A stretch of DNA of 64,000 nucleotides from Acanthochromis polyacanthus (taxonomy: Eukaryota; Chordata; Actinopteri; Pomacentridae). The position numbers and the translations under genes were made by a program. Under the pieces are notes generated by a model. The model saw only the letters and a program-made list of their open reading frames with translations, ran no database searches and was not told the DNA's origin. The stretch covers positions 5,562,251 through 5,626,250 of the forward strand of contig NC_067113.1 in assembly GCF_021347895.1 (NCBI RefSeq), given 5' to 3'. Below are positions 10,362-21,855 of the stretch, in pieces. Every line of letters begins with the position of its first letter. The stretch's first letter is position 1.

Positions 10362-13101
10362 TACTACAAAACAAAGTTGCTAAAACAGTGACACTGTGAC
10401 AGTTATGTCAGCATAATGGACTAGTTTGATATTGTTCCAGTCCTATTAGTGGAATCTACAAAACTGCTGGCAGAGGGTGATTCTAGTGTGGCTGTACCTG
10501 CTGAGTGACCATCCTCATACAGTGAGCTTTTATAGTTGGTTCACTACTTTCTAATGTACTTTTGCAGAGAATGACAGTAGTTATTGTCTAAACTGAGCTT
10601 CCCAGACACTGGCCCTAAAAAAACCACACACGCAAAACTCCTGTGATGTTTATATCTAAAATATATCTAATATAGTCATACTCACATTAAGACTGATCCA
10701 ATGTGATTGCAGAATGTCTGCACATTATGTAGTTTACAACAACTGTTTTCGTACTACCTGTCAAAATCACTTTAAACCACTTAAATCACATTAGGTCACT
10801 GTGCTTTGAAAAGTATAAATACTGTACATTGACTTTTAATACAAGTACAGTATTTCTATTGATGTTAAAATTAGAAGTGCTTTGTTTATAGTCTTGTACA
10901 GAAACTTTTTTTGGAGTATATGCTAACCTTAATGTTAATGTTACTAACCTGCCTGTTTTGTCTTTTTGCTATTTTTGTTGTTGTATGTAAGCTGCTGAAT
11001 TGGGGTTAATAAAATGTCTGTCTATCTGTCTGTCCTTGCAATTCTGTTACTGTAGCGTGGAAATAATTCCATGACTGTTTCAGATTTGTTACAGACAGAG
11101 CTTACGGTAAACTCATATCCAGCCTGAAATTATTGTTGGTTTAAAGTAAAAGCAAATAAGAAAAAAACTTCATATTTTAACAAACCATCCTTTTTTGAAG
11201 GAGAATTTACCAGCATTGCTGCTGGTTGTTGATTGTTCCTATTCAGTGTTTCTCTTTTCCACTGGATGCTGTGCAACATTAACATTATGGTGACTGATGC
11301 TCTTTGAAAGGTAGTTCGTTAGCCATGCATTAATATGTTCTGTGTCTGCTAGTACCATTTTTCTCATCTTGCCCCCAAAGGATTATACTCAAAATAAATC
11401 ACAGGGTTTATACACTGTAGCATTGTAATTCATCGAATTTTTTCATAATAATAACTCATGCTGTCACCATAATTAGTTAACTGTGTTTAATCACATACAA
11501 AATTGATCCCTGGATAAGTAATGTTTCCAGAAATCCTTTCCCAACTGTGATACTGTTGCCCACTCATTTGTAACAGAGTTGTGCTAATGACTGTGCTCAT
11601 GACGGCAGTGTGGAAGCCAGTGGGAGATCTGGATATGAGTTATACTCATGTGCTGGCAACACGCCAACTCAATAAAGGTCTGTTCTTTATCAACAATTCC
11701 CTTTGCCTTGTGCCATACACCTTTGATGAAAACAACTAGGGGAAGATGGGCAGGCATAGAAAGAGACATGCATGTCATTATGCAGACTGGGTTCTCCTGA
11801 GACAGTCTTCAATTCCTCCCTGTATTTCCTCTTTTTCTTCACTTCCAGCCTTCTCCACCATCTCTTCTCTGCCTATCTGTATAACAACATGCAAACTCTA
11901 ATTAATTAGTCCCACCAGACCTGGAAAAGTCTGAGAAAACATCCCCAACTTCCTCCTCAAGTTCAGACTGCAGCCAAGCTTTGCAGATCTTGTGACTCTG
12001 AAACTTCCTCAGCCGAGACCCTGTTCCTTTATCTCTAAATTTATCATGTAATGCCCATAGCCTGTCTCGGGTCTTCAACAAAATCATTAAACAAAGTTTG
12101 AACCAATGAATGGTTAACCTAGTGTATATCTAAAGCCACCTAAATTAACATTGACCATAAAAACAAAACATTAGCAAAATCCACACCCTAAGCCTAACGA
12201 AATCAACTCACAAAGGATGTGCTGGCAGTCACATATGGCTATGAGGCCTTATAGTATAACTCCTCAAACCTTATGAAACTTACAATCAGGCACTAATTGC
12301 CCAAATGTCAACCAGTGACCAAGAGAGGAGGAACCATTGAGGGCCAACTGACAGAAGGGAGAGGAACTCCAAACCTGGAGTCAAATAGTAGTTTTTACTT
12401 TGGAAGGTTCCTAAGTGAGTGGCAGGGGAGGCGTAACAATTGTTTTTGTAGATACTAAAGAAAAAACTGCACACAGTTGCCACGCTAAGATTTTGGAAAC
12501 TGTGGGCTCTTCCACTGTGAAAACTGTTGCTCCTTCTGTCAGTGTAAGTTGCACTCGCACCTCCCATCACCAGTTATCTTTATGTTTTCAGTTATGTTTT
12601 CCCGGACAGCAACTCGGGTGGACACATTACAGATAAACACATCATATCTAGCATGCATATTCTACTGAACTGTGGGTTCTAGAGAGGAAAAAACACATGC
12701 TCCACAGCTGGACATACTTCTTTAGTTTCTGTGGCTTCAATATTTTTTCTGTTGTAAAAACTGCTTTTCTCAGATTTTTTCTTCCCTTTTGAAATGCGCC
12801 AGAAAGGAGAGAGAAGCGCTTTGTACCGTTACCTACAAAATCTTCTTGCCCTGAGGCATGTAGTCATTTTCCAAGTTTTTAGAGTTTTCTGAAGTAATAT
12901 ACTAGTGCTTGAATTTTGGAAGGTAGAGGGTTGGAGGAAACATCCTTTTAAATGTATCTTATCTACAGTATGTTTGCAAAAGTGATGATTTGGTTATGGA
13001 CCAGCAGGATGTTGTGTGGGTGTATTTTTCTTCGGTTTGTTAAATAGCTGTAAACAATTTGATGAGGTTCTGCCTTTTTACAGCACACACACACACATAC
13101 A
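10362..13101. other. Mostly anonymous sequence
   Basis: No gene was supported. One LINE-like 3' tail (10975-11036) is listed separately. The rest is A/T-rich single-copy-looking DNA ending in a short (CA)n run at about 13085-13098. Confidence 0.4.
10975..11036 (+). repeat. LINE-like 3' tail with (TGTC)n
   Basis: GAATTGGGGTTAATAAAATG followed by repeated TGTC/TATC resembles the 3' terminus of fish L2-type LINEs, which end in a short tetranucleotide array. No coding portion remains. Confidence 0.4.
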
Positions 13102-13237
13102 TAGACTATATCGCCAAAAGTGTTCGCTCACCCATACAAATAATCAGAATCAGGTGTTCCAATCACTTCCAGCGCCACAGGTGTATAAAATCAAGCACCT
13201 AGGCATGCAGACTGCTTTTACGAACATTTGTCAAAGA

Positions 13238-14243
13238 ATGTGTCGGTCTCAGGTGCTCAGTGAATTCCAGCGTGGAACTGTGATAGGATGCCACCTGTGC
13301 AACAAATCCAGTCATGACATTTCCTCACTCCTAAATATTCCACAGTCACCTGTATTATAAGAAAGTGGAAGTGTGTGGGAACGATAGAAACTCAGCCACC
13401 AAGTGGTAGGCCATGTAAACTGATGGAGCGGGGTCAGCGGATGCTGAGGTGCATAGTGCCAAGAGGTCGCCAACTTTCTGCAGAGTCCATCACTACAGAC
13501 CTTCAAACTTCATGTGGCCTTCAGATTACCTCAAGAACAGTGCACAGAGAGCTTCATGGAATGGGTTTCCATGGCCGAGCAGCTGCATCCAAGCCATACA
13601 TCACCAAATACAATGCAAAGCATCAGATGCAGTGGTGTAAAGCATGCCGCCACTGAACTCGAGCAGTGAAGACAACTTCTCTAGAGTAAAGAATGGCGTT
13701 TCTCCATCTGGCAATCTGATGGACGAGTCTGGGTTTGGCGGTTGCAAGGAGAACGATATTTGTTGGACTGCATTGTGCCAATTGCAAAGTTTGGTGGAGG
13801 GGGGGGGGGGGGGGGGGGGGGGGGATATGGTGTGGGGTTGTTTTTCAGGAGCTGGGCTTGGCCCCTTAGTTCCAGTGAAAGGAACTCTGAATGCTTCAGC
13901 ATACCAAGACATTTTAGACAATTCCATGCTCCCAACTTTGTGGGAACAGTTTGGAGCTGTCTCCTTCCTCTTCCAACATGACTGTGCTCCAGTGCACAAA
14001 GCAAGGTCCATAAAGACATGGATGACAGAGTCTGGTGTGGATGAACTTGACTGGACTGCATAGAGTCCTGACCTCAACCTGATAGAACATCTTTGGGATG
14101 TCCATCAGTGTGTGACCTCACAAATGCGCTTCTGGAAGAATGGTCAAAAATTCCCATAAACACACTCCTAAACCTTGTGGACAGCCTTCCCAGAAGAGTT
14201 GAAGCCGTTATAGCTGCAAACGGTGGACTGATATCATATTGAA
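13238..14243 (+). pseudogene. Tc1-like transposase relic
   Basis: Segments in different frames recover the family order: an N-terminal helix-turn-helix piece (about 13238-13360), a second helix-turn-helix/linker piece (13375-13656, with GRPCKL and SRTVHREL), then the catalytic part (about 13700-14243) with [18 protein letters not shown] carrying the second acidic residue, and [11 protein letters not shown] carrying the final Glu. Lesions include frameshifts around 13360 and 13656, a TAG in the segment before PDLNPIE (14061-14063), and a 26-nt G tract at 13799-13824 where the family normally has a short GGG-rich motif. It cannot encode an active enzyme. Confidence 0.85.
13799..13824 (+). repeat. 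Poly(G) tract inside transposase relic
   Basis: Twenty-six consecutive G residues replace the two or three glycine codons of the conserved GGGSVMVWG-type motif. It could form G-quadruplex structure, and the exact length is likely unreliable in assembly. Confidence 0.9.
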
Positions 14244-14327
14244 TTACATATTGGATTAGTAATGAGATGTCACTTACATTTATATGTGAGTCAAGGCAGG
14301 TGAGCGAATACTTTTGGCAATATAGTG

Positions 14328-14399
<72 letters not shown>
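14328..14399. repeat. (AT)n microsatellite
   Basis: About 70 bp of alternating AT with a single G interruption near 14345, directly at the Tc1 right boundary. Confidence 0.95.
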
Positions 14400-14402
<3 letters not shown>

Positions 14403-15583
14403 GATCCAACCTCTAGGGGCTGGCCAGATCCATCCATCCATCCATCCTCTATACACCGCTTTATCCTCATTAGGGTCGCGGGGGGTGCTGGAGCCTATCC
14501 CAGCTGACTCGGGCGAAGGCAGGGGACACCCAGGACAGGTCGCCAGTCTGTCACAGGGCTACATACACAGACGAACAATCACACTCGCATTCACACCTAC
14601 GGACAATTTAGAGTACTCAATTAACCTCAGCATGTTTTTGGACTGTGGGAGGAAGCCGGAGTGCCCGGAGAAAACCCACGCATGCTCAGGGAGAACATGC
14701 AAACTCCATGCAGAAAGATCCCAGGATTCGAACCAGGGATCTTCTTGCTGCAAGGCGAAAGTGCTAACCACTACGCCACTGAGCAGCCCCGGCTGGCCAG
14801 ATGCAACAACAAAAACAACAGAGTGTAACTGGTTTAGGTGAAGGGATTTATTGCTCAGTGGCAAAGGAGCATAAAAGTGATAACAATGAACACAAAACTG
14901 GTGAGTGCTGTTAAATCAAAGAACAGAATATAACAAAACGAAGGCTAACAGTTTCCCAAACTTATCTAAACCCAAAACAAAACAACTAAACTCCCCAGCC
15001 AAACATAACTACATCAGCAACACCCACCACCAGTAACAAAAACTAATACAAAGAGTGCAAAAAGAAACTCAACAAAACTGCTACCTCTGAACACATACAC
15101 ATTTGACCACACAGGTCACGAACGCTCAAAAACAAGTGGCTTCTTCACTAAGCCCAAAATGTCAGACCGAAGTGTCTGCAGTACCCACCAACCCAACTAC
15201 ACGTACCTACAGATTGAAACATCACAGAAACACAAACAAATGATCACACAGGGAGGCACCAGGGCGGACTGGTCACAGATACCAGCCGCCCAGACTAAGA
15301 ACATGGTTGCAGGTATATAGCCTGCAGGTGTGGCAACGGCTGTGTCTGGTTGGTCAGAGGTGAAGGGGAGCTGGAAGGTGGCCCAATCAGGTCAGGAGGC
15401 GGGGAGAAGAGGGCTGCAGTGTAGGTCATTAACTCCACAGTCATTGGCTGGAACGGCTGTCAGCTCGGTTGCTGGAAAGACTCAGAAACAGCCACAGCTG
15501 AACCCACACATGCAATCTCCCCACAAAAAGCCTAACAGGAAATCACCCAAAAACCAGACAGCACACACATACCTGTGGCTGTA
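14400..15583 (-). repeat. Candidate LTR (minus strand), split by a SINE
   Basis: Read on the minus strand it begins TGTTACAGCCACAGGTATGT at 15583. It runs through a promoter-like region with a TATA-like element near 15315 and shows a polyadenylation signal AATAAATCCC about 80 bp before the SINE. It ends somewhere in 14400-14417. These are LTR-like traits, but no paired LTR or clear flanking duplication was found. The SINE at 14430-14790 inserted into it later. Family unknown. Confidence 0.35.
14430..14790 (-). repeat. tRNA-derived SINE with perfect target duplication
   Basis: Same family as 2883-3252, in minus orientation with the (CATC)n tail at 14430-14447 and the tRNA-like head at about 14715-14790. 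It is flanked by an exact 12-bp direct repeat GGCTGGCCAGAT at 14418-14429 and 14791-14802, indicating a relatively recent retroposition. Confidence 0.95.
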
Positions 15584-15607
15584 ACAATATATATATAGAT
15601 AGAGGTA

Positions 15608-16272
15608 TGCAAAAGTTTGGGCACCCCTGATAATTTTCAAGATTTTCCTTTAGAAATCACTGGTTGTTCGGATCAGCAATTTCAGTTAAATATAGCATAT
15701 AAACACAGTGATATTTGAGAAGTGAAATGAAGCTTACAGGATTTACAGAAAGCGTGCAATAATTATTTAAACAAAAGTAGGCAGGTGCATAAATTTGGGC
15801 ACACTTGTTGTTTGTGGACTGATGAACCAAAAATTGAGTTATTTGGACATAAGGAGCGGTATGCATGACGGATGAAGAACACAGCATTCCAAGACAAACA
15901 CTTGCTACCCACAGTAAAATTTGGTGGTGGTTCCATCATGTTGTGGGGCTGTGTGGCCAGTGCAGGTACTGGCAATCTTGTTAAAGTTGAAGGTCGCATG
16001 GATTCCAGTCAGTATCAGCAACTTCTTGCGAAAAATGTTCAAGAATCAGTGACAAAGTTGAAGTTGTGCCGGGGCTGGATACTTCAACAAGACAATGACC
16101 CTAAACACTGCTCAAATTCTACTCAGGCATTCATGCAGAGGAACAAGTACAATGTTCTGGAATGACCATCTCAGTCCCCAGACTTGAATATTATTGAAAA
16201 TCTGTGGTGTGATTCAAAGCGGGCTGTCCATGCTCGAAAACCATCAAACCTGACTGAACTGGAGATGTTTTC
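15608..16272 (+). mobile_element. Tc1-like element, internally deleted and 3'-truncated
   Basis: The left end follows TA (15606-15607) with TGCAAAAGTTTGGGCACCCC. After about 200 bp of non-coding flank the sequence jumps into the middle of a transposase: WTDEPKIELFG holds the first catalytic Asp, then [18 protein letters not shown] and NIIENLW. The region between the left flank and the catalytic core is missing. Stops at about 15868 and 16163 and loss of the right inverted repeat at 16272 make it dead. Confidence 0.85.
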
Positions 16273-16740
16273 AATTCAATTCAATTTTATTTATATAGCG
16301 TCAATTACAGTCAAATTGTCTCAAGACGCTTTACAGAACCCATATGCCTGACCCCCAGAGCAAGCCCAAAGGCGACAGTGGCAAGGAAAACACCCTTTTA
16401 ACAGGGGGAAAAAAAAAAAACCTCGAGCAGAACCCGGCTCTATATAGAGGGGACCCATCTGCCTGCTGGCCGGGCGGGTTGAGAAGGACAGAGGAGGGCA
16501 AGGGGGAGGGATGGGAGGAGAGGGAGGGGTGGGAAAGCAAGCAAAGTACAATACACATTTGGATACATGTATGACAAGATATGTGACACAAACAAAGTAT
16601 AAGCTAACATTGAAAACTGACTCATAGTTTACTCTTATGATGTATGGCTCTGACATTAAACACACTCCATATACAGCTAGCAGTAAAATTCAAACAGTAT
16701 GTAGATTAGCATAACAAGTATAATGAGGGTGATGCAGAGT
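16273..16740. repeat. Common teleost interspersed repeat (TTTATTTATATAGC type)
   Basis: It opens with CAATTCAATTCAATTTTATT, then TATATAGCGTCAATTACAGT, then CAAGACGCTTTACAGAACCC. A shorter relative lies at 53278-53370. I recognise the opening as a very frequent fish repeat but cannot place it in a class. A purine-rich stretch follows at about 16470-16545. Confidence 0.6.
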
Positions 16741-16754
16741 TGACTGGTGGAAAG

Positions 16755-17555
16755 TCAACTGGTAATGCCTTTTGTCAGACCAAAAGGCATTACCAAATAC
16801 TTGAAATGTCCCAATGGAGTATTAAAGGCTGTTTTCCATTCATCACCTTCTCTAATGCGAACGAGGTGGTACGTGTTCCTGAGGTCTACTTTGGAGAAAA
16901 TAGTTGCGCCTTGAAGGGGAGTGTAAGCAGAATCCATTAACGGCAAGGGATAAGAGTGCTTGACAGTTATACTGTTTAGCCCTCGGAAGTCTATGCAGAG
17001 CCCAGGGGTGCCATCTTTCTTTTCAACAAAGGAGAATCCAGCTCCAGCAGGGGAAGAGGAGGGTCTGATTATGCCTGCAGCAAGAGACTCCCTAATGTAA
17101 TTTTCCATGGCTGGCTGTTCTGGTTTGGATAAACTATAAAGGCGACTACTTGGCAACGTGGCCCTGTCTAACAGTTCAATTGCGCAGTCATAGAGGCGAT
17201 GAGGAGGAAGAGAGGGAGCTTTGGACTTACTTAAGACTGCTGCTAAGTCGTGGTACTGGGAAGGCACATTTTCTAGATTAATGGATTCAGGAGGTCCAAT
17301 CTTTTCTGAACTAGGAGGGGTGAGAGCTGAGAGCAAACAACTTTAATGGCAAGAGGGGCTCCAAGAAATAACCTCCCCAAGCCGCCAATTCAACTGTGGG
17401 TTGTGCTGAACTAGCCATGAATAACCTAGAACCATTGAGGGGTTAGCTTTCTCCATAACACAAAAGGTAAGTTTTTCTCTGTGGTTTCCTGCTATGATTG
17501 GGTGTGTTTCCACCTTTCTCCAGATGACTGCGATAAGGCACACTTGCTGCTGCAA
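16755..17555 (-). pseudogene. Ty3/Gypsy pol fragment: protease end and reverse transcriptase start
   Basis: On the minus strand, 17555-17343 reads as the end of a retropepsin-type region (VLGYSWLVQHNPQLNW). After a stop near 17343, 17336-16755 reads as the reverse transcriptase N-terminus: the tether [29 protein letters not shown], the palm aspartate in [12 protein letters not shown] and the [15 protein letters not shown] block. The fragment stops before the YxDD motif. RNase H, integrase and both LTRs are absent here. This is a truncated Metaviridae-type retrotransposon, described only as a relic. Confidence 0.9.
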
Positions 17556-17559
17556 TTAA

Positions 17560-19540
17560 TCCATGAAGGAACCTAAGGAGGAAGAAAAAAGAAAAGGGAA
17601 AGGGGGAGAGAGAGAGCACTAGCCAGGGCTGGCAGCTGTCTGCCTGACATATAGACTGATGTCTGGAGGAATGTGCATATGTCTGAGGGCATTATCATAG
17701 CTTACGCTGAAAGAAAAAAATGCATCTTAAGCAGTTCAAAGGCTGCCAATGATGTGCTTCCCTCTCAAGAAATTCGCTTCTTGTCTATCACAATGTAGTA
17801 AGAGCTGATGGCCTGATTGCAGAAGCTGTCATGGCACAGAGTGAGAACCTAAGGTGACAGTGTACAGACTAGGCAAAGACCAGTCAAGATTCAGACAGAT
17901 TTAATTAGCTCATCCTCATACCTGGAGGACACTAGGGGTTAGGTGCTCCGGCGGTTGGGAGGATGTGGTACTCACCGTCGTCTTCGTGCAGCTTATGCAG
18001 TACAGTCCCACACTCAGTGCTGTGCTGAACTGGTATTTATTGCAGTGTTGATGAATGGATGAGCTGCAGGTATGGATTCCAGGAGCTGCTCTCCCTCTGC
18101 ACTGATCACCTGCAGTGCAGGGAGAGAGATGGGAGACATAACCAGGCAGAGGAGCAGACAGTGGAAAGAGGGGGTCAAACAGGGGCCGTGACACAAGTAA
18201 CCCATCCACGTTCAGTTCAGAAAAACAAACAAACAAATGAATAGAAAGAAATACTAAACTTTGCAGTGCTGTTTGGCAGGACGAGACTGGAAATCATCTT
18301 TTTCCTTCACTAGTAATGCCAAATATTTAGGTCATCTAATTAAAATGTCATAGTCTTTCTTCACACAACCTCCAATTTTATGTGATATCAATGTAAAGCA
18401 GACATTAAAATGAAAAACGTTAAATGTCATTTATAAGATCTAAATTAGACTTAATTTTACCCTTCTTTGTTCCCATTTTCACTGGGGTTCACAAAATTCA
18501 ACAAAAGATTTTAATATCTGACCAGATTAGATGTGCCTGCAAGAGATTCAATTATATACCTACTTCTCAAGCTACTAAAATTGGTCTCAAAAAGCAACGT
18601 GGTCTTTGCGCATGAAATAGTGATACATTAGCACAAATAAAAGGTTCTTCCTAATGTGAATCTCTGATATGTATATCTTCACTCAGTGACACACTCTCAG
18701 GCAGTCAGTAGGTGGAGGTACATTTAGCATGGTTTACATGAATATTAAAATGTTTTTTGTTTTTAATTTGCTTCTGCATTGTACTGTTTGCAACTTCCAG
18801 GAGGGAAAGTTACGACTTAGCCTCAATATGTCTTGCCTCATTTGTATAAGAGAATACTCCAGGATCCATGTCGAGCTTGCTGTGCTTCTCTTTCCTGCAG
18901 TGTGTTACTCATGCATATTTTAGGTCTGTCCCAGGGCTAGAACCCACTTTAAACGGCCTCCCCAGCCTGGACAAGTGGCCCATCAACAGCAGATCTGCTG
19001 ACATACTAATCTTATGCTCATTAGGCGGATAGCCACTATACTGTCAAACTAGGTAGACTGTGGGTGAGCATGCATGTGTGCATGCATCTGTGCAGTAGAA
19101 ATTCTTCTTATATAATCACAGCATTCTGTCTCAAGAATCCAGTCTGGCATGTGTTATCATCAGAAAGTCTTATCCTAAAGCAGCCCTGAGAACCCAGTTC
19201 ACTTCAAATTAAAAACACACACAAAAGGAAAAAGTAACAAAAACAAATCTTCTGCATTGCATTCCTCTGGGAGGAGCTTAGGTGGACTTTCAGAACAAGT
19301 AGCTGTCCCTAAGAGATAGGAGTAGCTCAGGGATTACTCATATACACTGACTCCCTCCATACCTCCACACCTTAAACTATTTTTTGTACGTGGATTTTCT
19401 GTCTAGTTTCAAGCCTGAGGAATATCTACAATAAAGTGGACAAAATATCTTCAGCAACACATACAGCACTAAGAAACAAAGACTGCAAATACAAAAAACA
19501 CAAAGTCACACTGAACCCACAGAAATTAGATACAAGTTTT
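17560..19540. other. Anonymous region downstream of Gypsy fragment
   Basis: A purine-rich stretch (17570-17620) and a GGCTGGCAGCTGTCTGCCTGAC segment resemble part of 36619-36690, so both may be pieces of one uncharacterised repeat, perhaps an LTR. No gene was supported. Confidence 0.35.
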
Positions 19541-19789
19541 CTGTGTTATGGTTTGTTGGAAAATCAAACCCAAAATGAGAGTTGCACGGAGTAGACAGAA
19601 GTCAGAGTGGAAATCACAGGGATTTATTCACAAAAACACTGTCAGGAGGACAGCAGGGGTCCACGCCCTCTATCTGGCGGGGGAAGACACGGGCTGCTCT
19701 ATCGCAGCTAGTCTCCCATTGTGTCGTGTCGACAGGCAGAGAGGAGAGGAATGATCCAGTGCAGCAATGAACACAGAGCACCCCCCTCC

Positions 19790-20990
19790 CCAGCACACCA
19801 CTGCATAGAAGACCACCGATGCTACCACAGTGTCATAAAAGGTCCTCAGCAGTGGCCTGCTCATACCAAATGATGCGAGTCTCCTAAGCAGGTATAGATG
19901 ACACTGACCCTTCTTATACAGAGAGTCAGTGTTATCTGCCCAGTCAGGTTTAGGTGAACACCCAGGTACTTGTAGGTCCTCACTCTCCATGATTGGGTTC
20001 ACCAGGTGGCGGTGATGGTTCAGGACGATCCTCTCCAGTGCCTTTATTAGGTGAGAAGTTACAGCCACGGGTCTGAAGTGGTTGGGTCCTTGGGGCACAA
20101 AGTCTTTGGAACCAGAACCACACAAGAAGTCTTCCTCATGGAAGAAACTGTTTCTAGTCTTAGGCTTAGGTTGAAGATGTAGCAAACCACCTGACAGAGC
20201 TGGTCTGCACAGTCCCTGAGAAGTCTGGATGTACACTGTTACTGCAATAACATGTGAAAACTCCCTCGGCAGGTAGTATGGCTGGATGCTAACGGCTAGC
20301 AGCTCAATGCCCCTGGTACACCGTTGCTCCTTGATATAAATGTTCCCAGGGTTACACCACTAATTGTTCACAAACATTGCTACTCCCTTGTCCTTCTTCT
20401 TACTACTCTTCCTCATGTCTCTGTCCACTCTGATGAGATGAAACCCGTTGAGTTGCACCAGTGAGTTCAGGGTTAACTTGTTCAGCCAAGTGTCCGTGAA
20501 GTGAAGCAGGCTGCACTCTCGGTATTCCTGCTGTAGCCGTGTTAGTGCTGCTAGCTCATCCATCTTATTTAGGAGAGCTCACGTTTACTGTGATAACAGA
20601 TGGAAGGCATGGTTTATACTGGCATCTCCTTTTGCAGCGTTTTATTGCGGCTCTACATCCCCCTCCTTCTCCTCCGTAGTTCGGCGGGGATCTCCAGTTG
20701 TACTTAGGGATGTAGCCTAACTTGGCTAAGCGCTAACAGCTGCTCCTGGGTGTAAACAACAGCTGAGCTACTGTAGAGAGTGTTCACCGATGCGGCATTT
20801 AAAAGTCCGGAAAACAGTAGAAAAAACAACAGCAGTCTCACAAGTATTCCACCAAGAATTGGACGTATGCCGGAGCAACACCTGTAGAAAAGAAAAAGTA
20901 CAGAAAAACTAAAAGTATGAAAAGGTCACTATAAAAAAAAGAGAGGTTGGAGCTACCACAACTGGTTGCTGCTTAGTTGGCACCATCTTG
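19790..20990 (-). pseudogene. L2/CR1-like LINE, 5' end present, large internal deletion
   Basis: On the minus strand, 20563-20360 is the start of an APE-type endonuclease (MDELAALTRLQQEY, then FTDTWLN, GFHLIRVDRDMRKS). Next, 20236-about 19790 fuses the early reverse-transcriptase block (NHFRPVAVTSHLIKALERIV) to the C-terminal region (GQCHLYLLRRLASFG, SVVFYAVVCWGG). The catalytic palm (YxDD) is missing, so most of the endonuclease and reverse transcriptase has been deleted in one or two events. Sequence up to about 20990 looks like the LINE 5' leader. Endonuclease plus RT order fits an L2/CR1/Rex-type clade; the exact family is uncertain. Confidence 0.75.
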
Positions 20991-20999
20991 GTCCTTAAA

Positions 21000-21855
21000 G
21001 GTCTTTTAATTTTTTTTCCTTTGTTTTTATACAGGCTTCCCAGTCTTTTCAAACCAGTGGGGTTTTTTGATGAAATTTCTTTTTGATGATGTACAGATCC
21101 TCAAAGTATTTTCAAGTATTCATTGAAATAAACAGCATGAAATGAATTCCAGTCACACATATGAAGAAAAAGTTACTTTCCCTTTATAATTAGTTGCTAC
21201 TGCTCATCCACTCATTGTCAGAAACTACAGAAAGATAAACCACTACAAAGCCAGTATTTGGATGCAGCTTCTAAGCAATCATTTCTCCAAAACAACTTCA
21301 GAAGTACAGAGGAAACTTCCCATTGTTTAGTGAACAAGTTGTCTCTCAGTTGCTTGCTTGGCTGAGAATGGGTGTAAGAATATGTGCGTGATATCAACAC
21401 ATGGCCATTTATATTTGCCTTTTCAATTTTTTTTATTACAATTGCAAGTCAAAACATCTGAGTTACATCTACCAAAAAGTACAACAACAGATGATTATAT
21501 TCAAAACTCAAATGTCTATAACTGTCAATTAGTTTGAAAAGAAAGCAGCAATAATAAGATCAGACTACAAATGCGGTTTCACATCCTGTTGACACATTGG
21601 TGTGAGAACCCGAAAAACACCTTGTTTCCCTGAAATCTTTCAGTGTGTTTGAAAACTCAAGAGACTCTGGCAAGATTGTGTAACGGAAGAATGCTTTCCT
21701 CTGTTCTATCAGCAGCAAGCAAAAGGCTTTGATGTCTTTGTCGACATTGTTTGATATCCGTTACTACAGATATTCCTTTCCTAAAGTGAGTGGAGATCTC
21801 AGCCTTGATAGGAGTGAGTCTAACTCACAATGAATTCAGAGTACTAATATGCTGC
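21000..21855. other. No recognisable feature
   Basis: AT-rich sequence with no supported coding or repeat structure. Confidence 0.4.

Larger units (their letters stand above)
13104..14327 (+). mobile_element. Tc1/mariner-like transposon, complete ends, dead transposase
   Basis: Ends are inverted repeats: left GACTATATCGCCAAAAGTGT and, in reverse complement, right CACTATATTGCCAAAAGTAT. TA duplications sit at 13102-13103 and 14328-14329. The length of about 1.2 kb and the single internal transposase relic fit Tc1. The right end abuts an (AT)n microsatellite, which may have grown from the TA target. Confidence 0.9.

Noticed and set aside
13087..13100. CRISPR or other interspersed array
   Set aside because: Only short dinucleotide and minisatellite repeats occur. 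There are no regular repeat-spacer units, and the genome is eukaryotic.
14325..14507. Tyr/Ile repeat protein
   Set aside because: Pure translation of the (AT)n microsatellite.
18960..19065. Decayed minus-strand SINE with B-box-like GGTTCTAGCCC
   Set aside because: The A box is not convincing, there is no tail and no second copy in the window.
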